This document shows positions 8,178-17,368 of a stretch of 64,000 bases of DNA, in pieces. The notes beneath the pieces are model-generated. The model was given only the letters and a program-made list of their open reading frames with translations. It searched no databases and was not told the origin of the DNA. Numbering within the stretch: the first letter of the stretch is position 1; every line of letters begins with the position of its first letter. The DNA is from Nocardioides jiangsuensis. GTDB taxonomy: Bacteria > Actinomycetota > Actinomycetes > Propionibacteriales > Nocardioidaceae. Where the stretch lies: assembly GCF_019679455.1 (NCBI RefSeq), contig NZ_JAIEZQ010000001.1, forward strand, positions 1,426,001 through 1,490,000. Reading direction: 5' to 3'. A program made the translations under genes and the position numbers.

Positions 8178-10262
8178 GTGGCAGGCAGGAGCAGCGGGAA
8201 CCAGCCGAACGGAGACGCGCCCACCGCCGGCGCCAGACCAGACGCGATCCGGAACGTGGTCCTGGTGGGCCCGGCCGGGTCGGGCAAGACCACCCTCGTC
8301 GAGGCGCTGCTCGTCTCGGCCGGCGTGCTCAACAGACCCGGGTCGGTCGCCGAGGGGACCACGGTCAGCGACCACGACGACGCGGAGATCCGGCAGCAGC
8401 GGTCGGTGGGCCTCGCGCTCGCCCCCCTGGTCCACGACGGCGTGAAGGTCAACCTCCTCGACACCCCCGGCTACGCCGACTACGTGGGCGAGGTCCGGGC
8501 CGGGCTGCGGGCCGCCGACTGCGCGATGTTCGTGGTCGCCGCCAACGAGGGCGTGGACGAGGCCACCCGCCAGCTGTGGCGGGAGTGCGCCCAGGTGGCC
8601 ATGCCGCGAGTGGTCGTGGTGACCAAGCTCGACCACGCCCGCGCGGACTACGCGGCGGTCGTCGCGGGCGCGCAGCAGTCGTTCGGGGACAAGGTCCTGC
8701 CGGTCTACCTGCACGAGGGCGACGACGTGGTGGGCCTGCTCACCGGCGACGACCCGGCCCACGAGGAGGAGCGGGGCGCCCTGATCGAGGGCGTGATCGA
8801 GGAGTCCGAGGACGAGACGCTGATGGAGCGGTACGTCGGCGGGGAGGCCGTCGACCGGGACCTCCTGGTGCAGGACCTCGAGCGGGCGGTCGCGCGCGGC
8901 TCCTTCTTCCCGGTGCTGCCGGTGTGCTCCACGACCGGGGTCGGCACGCGCGAGCTGCTCGACATGGTGGTGGCCGGGTTCCCCTCGCCGCTGGAGCACC
9001 CGTTGCCGGAGGTGTTCACCCCCGAGGGCAGGCCGGGCCCGGCGCTCGCCTGCGACCCCGACGGGCCGCTGGTCGCCGAGGTGGTCAAGACGACCTCCGA
9101 CCCGTACGTCGGCAGGCTCAGCCTGGTCCGCGTCTTCTCGGGGACGGTCCGTCCCGACTCGACGGTGCACGTCTCGGGCCACTTCACCTCGTTCTTCGGG
9201 GCCGACACCACGCACGAGGACCACGACGAGGACGAGCGGGTCGGCGCGCTCTCCGCCCCGCTCGGCAAGCAGCAGCGGCCGGCGGCGCTGGCGGTGGCGG
9301 GCGACCTGTGCGCGATCGGGCGGCTGAGCCGCGCCGAGACCGGGGACACCCTCTCGGACAAGGACACCCCGCTGGTGCTGCGCCCGTGGTCGATGCCGGA
9401 GCCGCTGCTCCCGGTGGCGGTCGAGGCGCACGCGAAGGCCGACGAGGACAAGCTCTCCCAGGGCCTTCAGCGGCTCGCCGCCGAGGACCCGACGCTGCGG
9501 GTCGAGCACAACGCCGAGACCCACCAGATCGTGCTGTGGTGCATGGGGGAGGCACACGCCGACGTCCTCCTCGACCGGCTCGGGTCACGCTTCGGCGCGA
9601 CCGTGGACCAGGTGCCGCTGCGGGTGCCGCTGCGCGAGACCTTCGCCGGGCTCGCCAAGGGCCACGGCCGGCACGTGAAGCAGTCCGGCGGGCACGGGCA
9701 GTACGCGGTGTGCGACATCGAGGTGGAGCCGCTCCCCGAGGGCAGCGGCCTGGAGTTCGTGGACAAGGTGGTCGGCGGCGCCGTACCCCGGCAGTTCATC
9801 CCCAGCGTGGAGAAGGGGGTGCGCGCGCAGATGGAGCGCGGGGTGTCCCGCGGCTACCCGGTGGTGGACATCAAGGTGACGCTGACCGACGGCAAGTCGC
9901 ACAGCGTCGACTCCTCGGACATGTCCTTCCAGACCGCGGGCGCGCTGGCGCTGCGGGAGGCCGCCGCGGCGACGAAGGTGGCCCTGCTGGAGCCGGTCGA
10001 CGAGGTCGCCGTGCTCGTGCCGGACGACCTGGTCGGCTCCGTGATGAGCGACCTGTCCGGACGGCGCGGGAGGGTCCTCGGCAGCGAGCCCGCCGGGGAC
10101 GAGCGCACCCTGGTGCGCGCCGAGGTGCCGCAGGTGGAGATCGTCCGGTACGCCGTGGACCTCCGCTCGTTCTCGCACGGCGCTGCCACCTTCACCCGCC
10201 GGTTCGCGCGCTACGAGCCGATGCCCGACAACGTCGCCCAGCGGGTCCTCGCCGAGACCTGA
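8178..10262 (+). CDS. Elongation factor G-like GTPase (EF-G2 type)
   Basis: A 694-residue translational GTPase with all EF-G domains: G domain, domain II, domain III-like segment, domain IV and domain V. G1 GPAGSGKTT is at 31-39. G3 reads DTPGY at 95-99 where EF-G has DTPGH, and G4 reads TKLD at 149-152 instead of NKMD. Loss of the catalytic histidine fits the EF-G2 (FusA2) paralog found across actinobacteria, which in mycobacteria is reported to bind GTP but not replace EF-G. Its role here is unknown. The GTG start is fixed by the strong GAGGAGGT upstream; an earlier in-frame GTG at 8145 lacks this. Confidence 0.88.
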   Translation: MAGRSSGNQPNGDAPTAGARPDAIRNVVLVGPAGSGKTTLVEALLVSAGVLNRPGSVAEGTTVSDHDDAEIRQQRSVGLALAPLVHDGVKVNLLDTPGYADYVGEVRAGLRAADCAMFVVAANEGVDEATRQLWRECAQVAMPRVVVVTKLDHARADYAAVVAGAQQSFGDKVLPVYLHEGDDVVGLLTGDDPAHEEERGALIEGVIEESEDETLMERYVGGEAVDRDLLVQDLERAVARGSFFPVLPVCSTTGVGTRELLDMVVAGFPSPLEHPLPEVFTPEGRPGPALACDPDGPLVAEVVKTTSDPYVGRLSLVRVFSGTVRPDSTVHVSGHFTSFFGADTTHEDHDEDERVGALSAPLGKQQRPAALAVAGDLCAIGRLSRAETGDTLSDKDTPLVLRPWSMPEPLLPVAVEAHAKADEDKLSQGLQRLAAEDPTLRVEHNAETHQIVLWCMGEAHADVLLDRLGSRFGATVDQVPLRVPLRETFAGLAKGHGRHVKQSGGHGQYAVCDIEVEPLPEGSGLEFVDKVVGGAVPRQFIPSVEKGVRAQMERGVSRGYPVVDIKVTLTDGKSHSVDSSDMSFQTAGALALREAAAATKVALLEPVDEVAVLVPDDLVGSVMSDLSGRRGRVLGSEPAGDERTLVRAEVPQVEIVRYAVDLRSFSHGAATFTRRFARYEPMPDNVAQRVLAET

Positions 10263-10311
10263 CCGTCGCGGGCCGGACCCGCGTCACGCCGTGTCTCGTC
10301 GCGCGGCAGGG

Positions 10312-11055
10312 TCAGTGCGGGTCGGCGGGGTGGAGCGCGAGGGCGGAGCGTGAGCGCAGGTGCGCCTCGCAGTGCCGGACCAGCTCGTCGTACGCCGGCT
10401 GCCCCATCAGCTCGACGAGCTCGGGGCCGTTGGAGACGTAGACCGGCTCCGGGGCCACGTGCGCCTCGGTGTTGCCGCTGCAGTACCAGTCGAGGTCGTG
10501 CCCGCCGGGGCCCCAGCCGCGCCGGTCGTACTCGCCGATGGAGACCTCGGAGTAGGAGGTGCCGTCGGGCAGCTCCACGTCGCGGAAAGTGCGCCGGATC
10601 GGCAGCTGCCAGCACACGTCGGGCTTGGTCTCGAGCGGGTGCTTGCCGATCCGCAGCGCGAGCCCGTGCAGGGCACAGCCCTCGCCGCCCTCGAAGCCGG
10701 GGCGGTTGAGGAAGATGCAGGCACCCTCGTGGACCGCGGTCTTCCGGTCACCCTCGTCGTCGGTCTCGATCCAGGCGTTCTTGCGGCCGGCGTCGTGGAA
10801 CTGCCAGTGCTCCCGGTCGAGCATCTTCACGAACGTCCGGACGCGCTTCTCGTCGTCCTCGTCGGAGAAGTGCGCGCCGAGCGTGCAGCAGCCGTCGTCG
10901 GGCCGCTCGGCGTAGATGCCGGGGCAGCCCTGGCCGAAGATGCACATCCAGCTCGACGTGAGCCACGTCAGGTCGCAGCGGAACATCTGGTCGTCGTCGG
11001 CGGGGTCGCGGAACTCCACCCAGGCGCGGGGAAAGACAAGATCTACCTCTGGCAC
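10312..11055 (-). CDS. Cysteine-rich protein, YkgJ-like metal or Fe-S binding candidate
   Basis: A 247-residue conserved actinobacterial protein of unknown function. Nine cysteines are spread along it: Cys27, Cys38, Cys44, Cys56, Cys57, Cys113, Cys127, Cys148 and one near 193. Patterns such as [25 protein letters not shown] and KPDVCW resemble YkgJ/DUF3109-type zinc- or iron-sulfur-chelating proteins. It is divergent from the ppx-like gene with only 38 bases between start codons, and both genes appear leaderless. The GTG start is chosen because TACTGT lies six bases before it. Confidence 0.65.
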   Translation of the reverse strand: MPEVDLVFPRAWVEFRDPADDDQMFRCDLTWLTSSWMCIFGQGCPGIYAERPDDGCCTLGAHFSDEDDEKRVRTFVKMLDREHWQFHDAGRKNAWIETDDEGDRKTAVHEGACIFLNRPGFEGGEGCALHGLALRIGKHPLETKPDVCWQLPIRRTFRDVELPDGTSYSEVSIGEYDRRGWGPGGHDLDWYCSGNTEAHVAPEPVYVSNGPELVELMGQPAYDELVRHCEAHLRSRSALALHPADPH

Positions 11056-11061
11056 GGGGCA

Positions 11062-11067
11062 ACAGTA
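11062..11067 (-). promoter_or_regulatory. -10 box of a probable leaderless transcript (Cys-rich gene)
   Basis: TACTGT on the minus strand ends six bases before the GTG at 11055. No Shine-Dalgarno. Confidence 0.5.
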
Positions 11068-11080
11068 CGTGCTGGGCGGG

Positions 11081-11086
11081 TAACTT
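11081..11086 (+). promoter_or_regulatory. -10 box of a probable leaderless transcript (ppx-like gene)
   Basis: TAACTT ends seven bases before the ATG at 11094. It is back to back with the minus-strand box at 11062, so the two promoters must overlap. Confidence 0.5.
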
Positions 11087-11093
11087 CGTCCCC

Positions 11094-12029
11094 ATGAGGC
11101 TCGGAGTGCTGGACATCGGTTCGAACACCGGACACCTGCTCGTCGTCGACGCGCACGGGGGCGCCGCGCCGATGGCGGCGTACTCCTACAAGGAGCCGCT
11201 CCGGCTCGCCGAGCACCTCGACGCGGACGGGGCGGTCACCCGGGCCGGCATCGACGCCCTCACCGACTTCGTCTCCCACGCCCTGAAGGTCGCCGAGGAC
11301 AAGGGCTGCGAGGAGATCCTGGGCTTCGCGACCTCCGCGGTCCGGGACTCGGAGAACACCGACGCCGTGCTCGGGCACGTCAAGAAGCGGACCGGGGTGG
11401 ACATCGGCGTGCTGCCCGGCGAGGACGAGGCCAGGCTGACCTTCCTCGCCGTACGGCGTTGGTTCGGCTGGTCCTCGGGACGGCTCGCGGTCTTCGACAT
11501 CGGCGGCGGCTCCCTGGAGATCGCGGCGGGGTCCGACGAGGCGCCCGTCGTGGCGCAGTCCCTGCCGCTCGGCGCCGGCCGGCTGACCCGCGAGTGGCTG
11601 GCCGAGGACCCGCCGAGCGACGAGACGGTGCGCGAGCTGCGCCGCAAGATCCGCGCCGACATCGCCCGGGACGCGGGGTCGCTGCTGCGCGGCGGACGGC
11701 CGGACCACGCGGTCGCCACCTCCAAGACGTTCCGCTCGCTGGCCCGCGTGTGCGGCGCGGCGCCGTCGGGGGAGGGGCTGCTGGTACGGCGGATCCTGCC
11801 GGCCGACGTGCTCGCCAAGACGATCCCGCGGCTGGTCTCCATGCCTCGCGACAAGAAGGCCGAGCTCCCGGGCGTCTCGAACGGCCGCGCGCACCAGCTG
11901 CTCGCGGGCGCGCTGGTCGCCGACGCGGTGATGGACATCTTCGACCTCGACGAGCTCGAGATCTGCCCGTGGGCGCTGCGCGAGGGCGTCATCCTCGAGC
12001 GTCTCGACCAGATCAGCATCCTGGGCTAA
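11094..12029 (+). CDS. Ppx/GppA family phosphatase
   Basis: A 311-residue member of the exopolyphosphatase / guanosine pentaphosphate phosphohydrolase family (actin-like ASKHA fold). The phosphate-1 loop [13 protein letters not shown] is at 7-19, and the phosphate-2 loop DIGGGSLEI follows at about 136-144. The C-terminal HD-like domain of long Ppx proteins is absent, as in the two short mycobacterial Ppx paralogs. Short Ppx proteins may act on polyphosphate or on (p)ppGpp, and sequence cannot decide which. It is followed after 13 bases by the isomerase-like gene. Confidence 0.85.
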   Translation: MRLGVLDIGSNTGHLLVVDAHGGAAPMAAYSYKEPLRLAEHLDADGAVTRAGIDALTDFVSHALKVAEDKGCEEILGFATSAVRDSENTDAVLGHVKKRTGVDIGVLPGEDEARLTFLAVRRWFGWSSGRLAVFDIGGGSLEIAAGSDEAPVVAQSLPLGAGRLTREWLAEDPPSDETVRELRRKIRADIARDAGSLLRGGRPDHAVATSKTFRSLARVCGAAPSGEGLLVRRILPADVLAKTIPRLVSMPRDKKAELPGVSNGRAHQLLAGALVADAVMDIFDLDELEICPWALREGVILERLDQISILG

Positions 12030-12035
12030 TACGCT
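12030..12035 (+). promoter_or_regulatory. -10 box of a probable leaderless transcript
   Basis: TACGCT ends seven bases before the GTG at 12043 and overlaps the end of the ppx-like gene. Confidence 0.45.
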
Positions 12036-12042
12036 GGGGACC

Positions 12043-12876
12043 GTGACCGACGCCAGCGCACCACGGGGGCCCCGCCCGGGAGGCCTGGTCGCGCTCTCCA
12101 CCGCGTCGGTCTACCCCGAGAGCACCGCCACCGGCTTCGCGCTCGCGGCCCGGCTCGGCTACGACGCGGTCGAGGTGATGGTCGGCATCGACCCGGTCAG
12201 CCAGGAGGTCGACGCGGTCCGGCACCTGTCGGCCTACCACGAGATCCCGATCTGCGCCGTGCACGCGCCCTGCCTGCTGATCACCCAGCGGGTGTGGGGG
12301 ACCGAGCCGTGGGCCAAGCTGGAGCGGAGCGCCGAGATGGCGCACGAGGTCGGCGCGGACGTGGTCGTGGTGCACCCGCCGTTCCGCTGGCAGCGCGACT
12401 ACGCCCGCAACTTCGTGGAGGGCATCGCCGATCTCGAACGGCGTACCGGCATCGCGTTCGCGGTGGAGAACATGTACCCCTGGCGCGCGTCCCGCCGCGA
12501 GATGCAGGTGTACGTCCCGGGCTGGAACCCCGCCCACCACGACTACGCCAACGCCACGATCGACCTGTCGCACTCCGCGACGTCGCAGTCCGACGCGGTG
12601 GAGATGGCCAGGGCGCTCGGCGACCGGCTGCGCCACATCCACATGACCGACGGCACCGGCTCCGCGAAGGACGAGCACCTGGTGCCGGGCCGCGGCAGCC
12701 AGCGGTGCGCGGAGCTGCTCGAGCACCTCGCGCAGAGGGACTTCCGCGGCCACATCGTCCTGGAGATCAACACCCGACGCTCCGGGTCCCGTGAGGCCCG
12801 CGAGCTCGACCTGATGGAGGCGCTCGCCTTCGTGCGGCTGAACTTCGCGGCCGCCGAGGACACGGTGCTCCCGTGA
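12043..12876 (+). CDS. Sugar phosphate isomerase/epimerase-like TIM barrel protein
   Basis: A 277-residue xylose-isomerase-like TIM barrel (AP endonuclease family 2 fold). Metal-site residues are visible in [34 protein letters not shown] and [10 protein letters not shown]. The same arrangement occurs in a conserved actinobacterial family found next to ppx and proC genes; the true substrate is unknown. The end overlaps the ABC ATPase start by four bases (GTGA), indicating translational coupling. Confidence 0.8.
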   Translation: MTDASAPRGPRPGGLVALSTASVYPESTATGFALAARLGYDAVEVMVGIDPVSQEVDAVRHLSAYHEIPICAVHAPCLLITQRVWGTEPWAKLERSAEMAHEVGADVVVVHPPFRWQRDYARNFVEGIADLERRTGIAFAVENMYPWRASRREMQVYVPGWNPAHHDYANATIDLSHSATSQSDAVEMARALGDRLRHIHMTDGTGSAKDEHLVPGRGSQRCAELLEHLAQRDFRGHIVLEINTRRSGSREARELDLMEALAFVRLNFAAAEDTVLP

Positions 12877-13586
12877 CGGGGCTGGCCGTGGAGATCCGCG
12901 ACCTCCACGTCGTACGGGGCGGCCGGCGGGCGGTCGACGGCGTCACCTTCACCGTGCCCACGGGCCAGGTGACCGGCCTTCTCGGGCCGTCCGGCTGCGG
13001 CAAGACCAGCCTGATGCGCTGCATCGTCGGCGTGCAGGTCGTCGAGGGGGGCACCGTGAGCGTCGGCGGGATCCCCGCCGGCGCCGCCGAGCTGCGCGAC
13101 CGGATCGGCTACGTCACCCAGGCACCCAGCGTGTACGACGACCTCACCGTCGAGGAGAACGTCCGGTTCTTCGCGCGGGTGCTCGGCGTGCCAGCCTCCG
13201 AGGTGGGTCGCTGCATCGAGGCGGTCGACCTCGCGGACCACCGCACCCAGGTGGCGAGCCGGCTCTCCGGTGGGCAGCTGTCGCGGGTCTCGCTGGCCGT
13301 CGCACTGCTCGGCAGCCCGGACCTGCTGGTCCTCGACGAGCCCACGGTCGGGCTCGACCCCGTGCTGCGCCGCGACCTGTGGGGGCTGTTCCACCGGCTC
13401 GCCGACGCGGGGACGACGGTGTTCGTCTCCAGCCACGTGATGGACGAGGCCGAGCGCTGCGACCGGCTGCTGCTGATGCGGCAGGGCCGGCTGCTCGCCG
13501 ACGCCGCCCCCGCGGACCTCCTCGAGAGCACCGGCGCCCGCAGCGTCGAGCACGCCTTCCTCACGATCGTGGACACCGTCTCGTGA
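12873..13586 (+). CDS. ABC transporter ATP-binding protein
   Basis: A 237-residue nucleotide-binding subunit of a DrrA/NodI-type exporter. Walker [10 protein letters not shown] is at 38-46, a Q-loop glutamine at about 83, the signature LSGGQ at 131-135, Walker B LLVLDE at 151-156, and the switch His in SSHVMDEAE near 188. The tail [15 protein letters not shown] matches the daunorubicin-resistance-type ATPase tail. It is four-base coupled both to the gene before and to the permease after (GTGA). The substrate is not inferable. Confidence 0.9.
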   Translation: MTGLAVEIRDLHVVRGGRRAVDGVTFTVPTGQVTGLLGPSGCGKTSLMRCIVGVQVVEGGTVSVGGIPAGAAELRDRIGYVTQAPSVYDDLTVEENVRFFARVLGVPASEVGRCIEAVDLADHRTQVASRLSGGQLSRVSLAVALLGSPDLLVLDEPTVGLDPVLRRDLWGLFHRLADAGTTVFVSSHVMDEAERCDRLLLMRQGRLLADAAPADLLESTGARSVEHAFLTIVDTVS

Positions 13587-14335
13587 GCGCGCGGATCCTG
13601 TTCGCCGTCGCGGGCCGGGTGCTCACCCAGCTGCGGCACGACCACCGCACCGCGGCGATGCTGCTCGTGCTGCCCTGCCTGGTGCTGACGCTGCTGTGGT
13701 GGATGTTCGACGACCGCGGCTTCGGCTTCGACAACCTAGGGCCGCCGCTGCTCGCGCTGATCCCGTTCATCGTGATGTTCCTGGTCACCTCGGTCACCAC
13801 CCTGCGGGAGCGCTCCTCGGGCACGCTGGAGCGGCTGCTCGCGATGCCGACCGGGAAGCTCGACCTGCTCGGCGGCTACGCGATCGCCTTCGGGCTCGTC
13901 GCCGCGGTGCAGTCGGCGCTCGCGGTGTTCCTCTCGGTCTGGGTCCTCGGGCTCGACATCGCCGGCCCGGTGTGGATGCTCACGGTGGTCGCGGTGGCCG
14001 ACGCCGTCCTGGGCACCGCGCTCGGCCTGTTCGTCTCCGCGTTCGCGCGCACCGAGTTCCAGGCGGTGCAGTTCATGCCCGCGGTGGTGATCCCCCAGAT
14101 CCTGCTGTGCGGGCTGTTCATCGAGCGCGCGCTGATGCCGCCGGTGCTCGAGGCCGTGTCGAACGTGCTGCCGCTGTCCTACGCCGTGGACGCGATGACC
14201 ACCGTGGCCACCACCTCGTCCCCCGGCCTCGGCGGCGTCGACGGCAGCGTGTGGGGCGACCTCGCGGTGGTCGCCGGGTTCGCGGTGGTCTCGCTGGCTC
14301 TGGGGGCCGCCACGCTGCGTCGGCGTACGGCGTAG
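13583..14335 (+). CDS. ABC-2 type transporter permease
   Basis: A 250-residue integral membrane protein with about six hydrophobic helices. It contains the ABC-2 hallmark region TTLRERSSGTLERLLAMP after the second helix and a coupling segment FARTEFQAVQFMP. It starts with GTG inside the stop of the ATPase gene, so the two form one export system, probably a dimer of each. Drug or lipid export is typical for the family. Confidence 0.88.
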   Translation: MSARILFAVAGRVLTQLRHDHRTAAMLLVLPCLVLTLLWWMFDDRGFGFDNLGPPLLALIPFIVMFLVTSVTTLRERSSGTLERLLAMPTGKLDLLGGYAIAFGLVAAVQSALAVFLSVWVLGLDIAGPVWMLTVVAVADAVLGTALGLFVSAFARTEFQAVQFMPAVVIPQILLCGLFIERALMPPVLEAVSNVLPLSYAVDAMTTVATTSSPGLGGVDGSVWGDLAVVAGFAVVSLALGAATLRRRTA

Positions 14336-14391
14336 CCTGTGGATGCCGTGGGTGCGACGAGGCGCCCGAGGCGGACACGAGGAGGAGATGG

Positions 14392-15321
14392 GTGTTACGT
14401 CAGCCGCTGCTGTTGCTCGCGCGCAGCACGAAGGTGAAGGACCTGGTCAGCACGATGCCGGTCTCGAGCGGGATCGTGAACCGCTTCGTGCCCGGCGAGA
14501 CCACCGACGCCGCGGTCACGGCGACGCACGACCTGATCGAGTCGGGTCTGCACGTGACCCTCGACTTCCTCGGTGAGGACACCCTCGACCGCGAGCAGGC
14601 CGACCAGACGGTCGCGGCCTACCTCGACCTGCTCTCGTCGCTGTCCGAGCGTGGCCTGGCCCGCAACGCGGAGGTCTCGGTGAAGCTCTCCGCGATCGGG
14701 CAGGCGCTGCCCGACGAGGGCGAGAAGGTCGCCCTCGAGAACGCGCGGACGATCTGCCACGCCGCCCGCAACGCCGGCACCACGGTCACCCTCGACATGG
14801 AGGACCACACCACCACCGACTCGACGCTCGGGATCCTGCGCGAGCTGCGCAAGGACTTCCCCGAGACCGGCGCGGTGCTCCAGGCCTACCTGCGCCGCAC
14901 CGAGGCCGACTGCCGCGACCTCGCCTACGAGGGCTCGCGGGTCCGGCTGTGCAAGGGCGCCTACAAGGAGCCGGAGTCGGTCGCCTTCCAGGACCGCGCC
15001 GAGGTGGACAAGTCCTACGTGCGCTGCCTCAAGGTGCTGATGGCCGGCCAGGGCTACCCGATGGTCGCCTCGCACGACCCGCGGATGATCGACATCGCCG
15101 GCGCGCTGGCCACCCGCTACAACCGCACCCAGGGCTCCTACGAGTACCAGATGCTCTTCGGGATCCGTCCCGACGAGCAGCAGCGGCTCGCGGAGTCCGG
15201 CGAGAAGGTGCGGGTCTACCTGCCGTACGGCGGCGAGTGGTACGGCTACCTCATGCGCCGCATGGCCGAGCGCCCCTCCAACCTGCGATTCTTCCTGCGG
15301 TCGCTGGTCTCCAAGAGCTGA
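14392..15321 (+). CDS. Proline dehydrogenase
   Basis: A 309-residue flavin enzyme that oxidises proline to pyrroline-5-carboxylate and passes electrons to the quinone pool. FAD- and substrate-site segments include LQAYLRRTE, RLCKGAYKEP, the MVASHDPRMI strand and YEYQMLFGIR. It is monofunctional, lacking the P5C dehydrogenase half of PutA. The GTG start at 14392 follows GAGGAGGAG. It is followed after 13 bases by proC, which reduces the product back to proline; no P5C dehydrogenase gene is nearby. Confidence 0.92.
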   Translation: MLRQPLLLLARSTKVKDLVSTMPVSSGIVNRFVPGETTDAAVTATHDLIESGLHVTLDFLGEDTLDREQADQTVAAYLDLLSSLSERGLARNAEVSVKLSAIGQALPDEGEKVALENARTICHAARNAGTTVTLDMEDHTTTDSTLGILRELRKDFPETGAVLQAYLRRTEADCRDLAYEGSRVRLCKGAYKEPESVAFQDRAEVDKSYVRCLKVLMAGQGYPMVASHDPRMIDIAGALATRYNRTQGSYEYQMLFGIRPDEQQRLAESGEKVRVYLPYGGEWYGYLMRRMAERPSNLRFFLRSLVSKS

Positions 15322-15334
15322 CAGGAGGCGTGGC

Positions 15335-16138
15335 ATGACCCAGGTAGCCATCCTCGGCGCCGGAGTGATGGGGGAGACCCTGCTCTCCGGGCTGATCCGC
15401 GCCGGCCGCCGTACCGCCGACCTGATGGTCGGCGAGAAGCGGCCCGAGCGTGCCCGCGAGCTCGAGGAGCGGTACGGCGTCGAGGTGCTCGGCAACGTCG
15501 AGGCCGCCCGGAAGGCCGACACCCTCGCGCTCGTGGTGAAGCCGCAGGACATGGAGGACCTCCTCAAGGAGATCGCCCCGGTCGTCCGGCCCGGGCAGCT
15601 CGTCGTGTCCCTGGCCGCGGGCATCACCACCGCCTTCATCGAGGCCCACCTCCCCGAGGGCGCCGCGGTGGTCCGGGTCATGCCGAACACCCCGGCCCTG
15701 GTCGACGAGGGCATGGCGGCGATCTCGCGCGGCTCGCACTGCGACGAGGAGCACCTCGTCGAGGCCGAGTCGCTGATGGCCTCCACCGGCAAGGTGATCC
15801 GGGTGCCCGAGCGACAGCAGGACGCGGTCACCGCGATCTCGGGCTCCGGGCCGGGGTACATCTTCTTCGTCGTCGAGTCGATGATCGAGGCCGGCGTACA
15901 CCTGGGGCTGCCGCGCGCGACGGCCACCGAGCTCGTCGTGCAGACGGTGGTCGGCTCCGCGAAGCTGCTCCGCGAGACCGGGGAGCACCCGACCGTGCTC
16001 CGCGAGCGGGTCACCTCGCCCGCCGGCACGACCGCGGCCGCGATCCGCGAGCTGGAGGACCACAAGGTCCGGGCCGCCTTCCTCACCGCGATCGAGGCGG
16101 CCCGCGACCGCTCCCGCGCACTGGCCGAGGGCCTCTGA
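15335..16138 (+). CDS. proC: Pyrroline-5-carboxylate reductase
   Basis: A 267-residue NAD(P)H-dependent enzyme catalysing the last step of proline biosynthesis. The Rossmann motif ILGAGVMGETLLSG starts at residue 5, MPNTPALVDEGM is the substrate-loop region, and the C-terminal dimerisation signature AISGSGPGYIFFVVESM is intact. It has AGGAGG before the ATG. It forms an operon with proline dehydrogenase, an unusual pairing of the anabolic and the catabolic enzyme that share P5C. It is convergent with trpS. Confidence 0.95.
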   Translation: MTQVAILGAGVMGETLLSGLIRAGRRTADLMVGEKRPERARELEERYGVEVLGNVEAARKADTLALVVKPQDMEDLLKEIAPVVRPGQLVVSLAAGITTAFIEAHLPEGAAVVRVMPNTPALVDEGMAAISRGSHCDEEHLVEAESLMASTGKVIRVPERQQDAVTAISGSGPGYIFFVVESMIEAGVHLGLPRATATELVVQTVVGSAKLLRETGEHPTVLRERVTSPAGTTAAAIRELEDHKVRAAFLTAIEAARDRSRALAEGL

Positions 16139-16163
16139 GCGGGCGACCCGTCGCTTCGGCGGT

Positions 16164-17207
16164 TCAGGTGAGGCCGATCGCCTCCCGGGCCGCCGCGAGC
16201 ACCGGGGCGGTCTCCGCACGGCACCGCTCCGCGCCCTCCGCGTAGACCCGCGCCACCACGTCGGGCGAGGCCGCGAGCTCGGCGTACCGCTCCTGCAGCG
16301 GCAGCAGCACGCCGAGCACCGCCTCGGTCGCACGCTGTTTGAGGTCGCCGTACGACGTGCAGCCCGCCGCGGCCGCGTCGACGCCCACGCCCTCGCAGGC
16401 CGCGACGACCTCGAGCAGGTTCGACACCCCCGGCTTCGCCTCGCGGTCGTGGCGTACGGCGCCCGGGCCGGTGTCGGAGTCGGTGACCGCGCGGGCGATC
16501 TTGCGACGGACGGTCCGCTCGTCGTCGAGCAGGTGGACCAGCCCGGCGCCGGACTCCTGGGACTTGCCCATCTTCGACGTCGGGTCCTGGAGGTCCATGA
16601 CCCGCGCGCCGGCCGGCGGCGTGGTGACCTCGGGGACGGTGAACACCTCGCCGTAGGTGCGGTTGAAGCGCAGCGCGAGGTCGCGGGTGAGCTCGACGTG
16701 CTGGCGCTGGTCGTCGCCGACCGGGACCCGGGACGCTCGGTAGAGCAGGATGTCCGCGGCCATCAGCACCGGGTAGGTGTACAGCGACACGCGGGTCCGC
16801 GGGCGGCCCCGGCCCTTCTCCTTGAACTGGATCATCCGGTTCAGCTCGCCGGTGTAGCCGGTGCACTCGAGCAGGTAGGCCAGCTCGGCGTGCGCCGGGA
16901 CGCGGCTCTGCACGAACAGCGTGGCCCGCTCCGGGTCGAGCCCGGCGGCGAGCAGGAGCGTCGCCGTCTCGCCGGTGAGCGCGCGCAGGGTCGCCGGGTC
17001 GTGCGGCACGGTCAGGGCGTGCAGGTCGGCGATCCCGAAGAAGCAGGTGGCGTCCTCCTGCTCGGCCGCCATCGGCCGCAGGGCGCCGAGGTAGTTGCCG
17101 AGGGTCAGGTGGCCGGTCGGCTTGAGCAGGCTCAGCCGCCGGTCGCCGTACGGCGTGGTGCCCGGACCGGGCAGGGGCGTGCTCCGGAGGGTCGGGGTGG
17201 TGGTCAT
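16164..17207 (-). CDS. trpS: Tryptophanyl-tRNA synthetase
   Basis: A 347-residue class Ic synthetase that charges tRNA-Trp. The HIGH-like motif is TGHLTLGN, the KMSKS loop is KMGKS (within TSKMGKSQE), and FFGIADLHALT and YTYPVLMAADILLYRA are conserved around the Trp site. It has GAGAGGA before the ATG. An attenuator with a Trp-Trp leader peptide lies directly upstream (17320-17361 and 17259-17280), so expression should rise when charged tRNA-Trp is scarce. Confidence 0.96.
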   Translation of the reverse strand: MTTTPTLRSTPLPGPGTTPYGDRRLSLLKPTGHLTLGNYLGALRPMAAEQEDATCFFGIADLHALTVPHDPATLRALTGETATLLLAAGLDPERATLFVQSRVPAHAELAYLLECTGYTGELNRMIQFKEKGRGRPRTRVSLYTYPVLMAADILLYRASRVPVGDDQRQHVELTRDLALRFNRTYGEVFTVPEVTTPPAGARVMDLQDPTSKMGKSQESGAGLVHLLDDERTVRRKIARAVTDSDTGPGAVRHDREAKPGVSNLLEVVAACEGVGVDAAAAGCTSYGDLKQRATEAVLGVLLPLQERYAELAASPDVVARVYAEGAERCRAETAPVLAAAREAIGLT

Positions 17208-17258
17208 GCGTGGGTCCTCTCGGGGGATGAGCCCGAAGGAGCCGCAGCGGAAACGACG

Positions 17259-17280
17259 ACGGCCGCCCTCGGGCGGCCGT
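17259..17280 (-). terminator. Attenuator terminator hairpin before trpS
   Basis: On the minus strand ACGGCCGCCC and GGGCGGCCGT form a perfect ten-base stem with a GA loop, followed by CGTCGTTTCC. The U tract is weak, as is common in high-GC actinobacteria. It lies between the leader peptide stop and trpS and is the 3:4 hairpin of the proposed attenuator. Confidence 0.7.
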
Positions 17281-17309
17281 TGTCGACGTGCTCTCGCGAA
17301 GCGTCGAAG

Positions 17310-17336
17310 GGTGGTCCGCCTAGTCGGCGGGCCACC
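17310..17336 (-). promoter_or_regulatory. 1:2 hairpin of the trpS attenuator, covering the Trp codons
   Basis: On the minus strand GGTGGCCCGCC (17336-17326) pairs with GGCGGACCACC (17320-17310): ten base pairs and one C-A mismatch, with a GACTA loop. The 5' arm contains most of the two Trp codons. GGCGG of the 3' arm can instead pair with CCGCC in the 5' arm of the terminator, giving an antiterminator. Confidence 0.65.
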
Positions 17337-17361
17337 ACGAGGTCACGAGCTGCGAGCGCAT
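17320..17361 (-). CDS. trpS leader peptide MRSQLVTSWWPAD
   Basis: A 13-residue reading frame with two adjacent Trp codons (17337-17332) near its end and a TAG stop inside the 1:2 hairpin. Trp is rare, so tandem Trp codons at this exact place, before a tRNA-Trp synthetase gene and followed by competing hairpins, mark it as an attenuator leader. There is no Shine-Dalgarno, but TACCCT ends seven bases before its ATG, so the transcript probably starts at the ATG itself. A ribosome stalled on the Trp codons would hold the 5' arm and let the antiterminator form. Confidence 0.75.
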   Translation of the reverse strand: MRSQLVTSWWPAD

Positions 17362-17368
17362 GTGCAGC

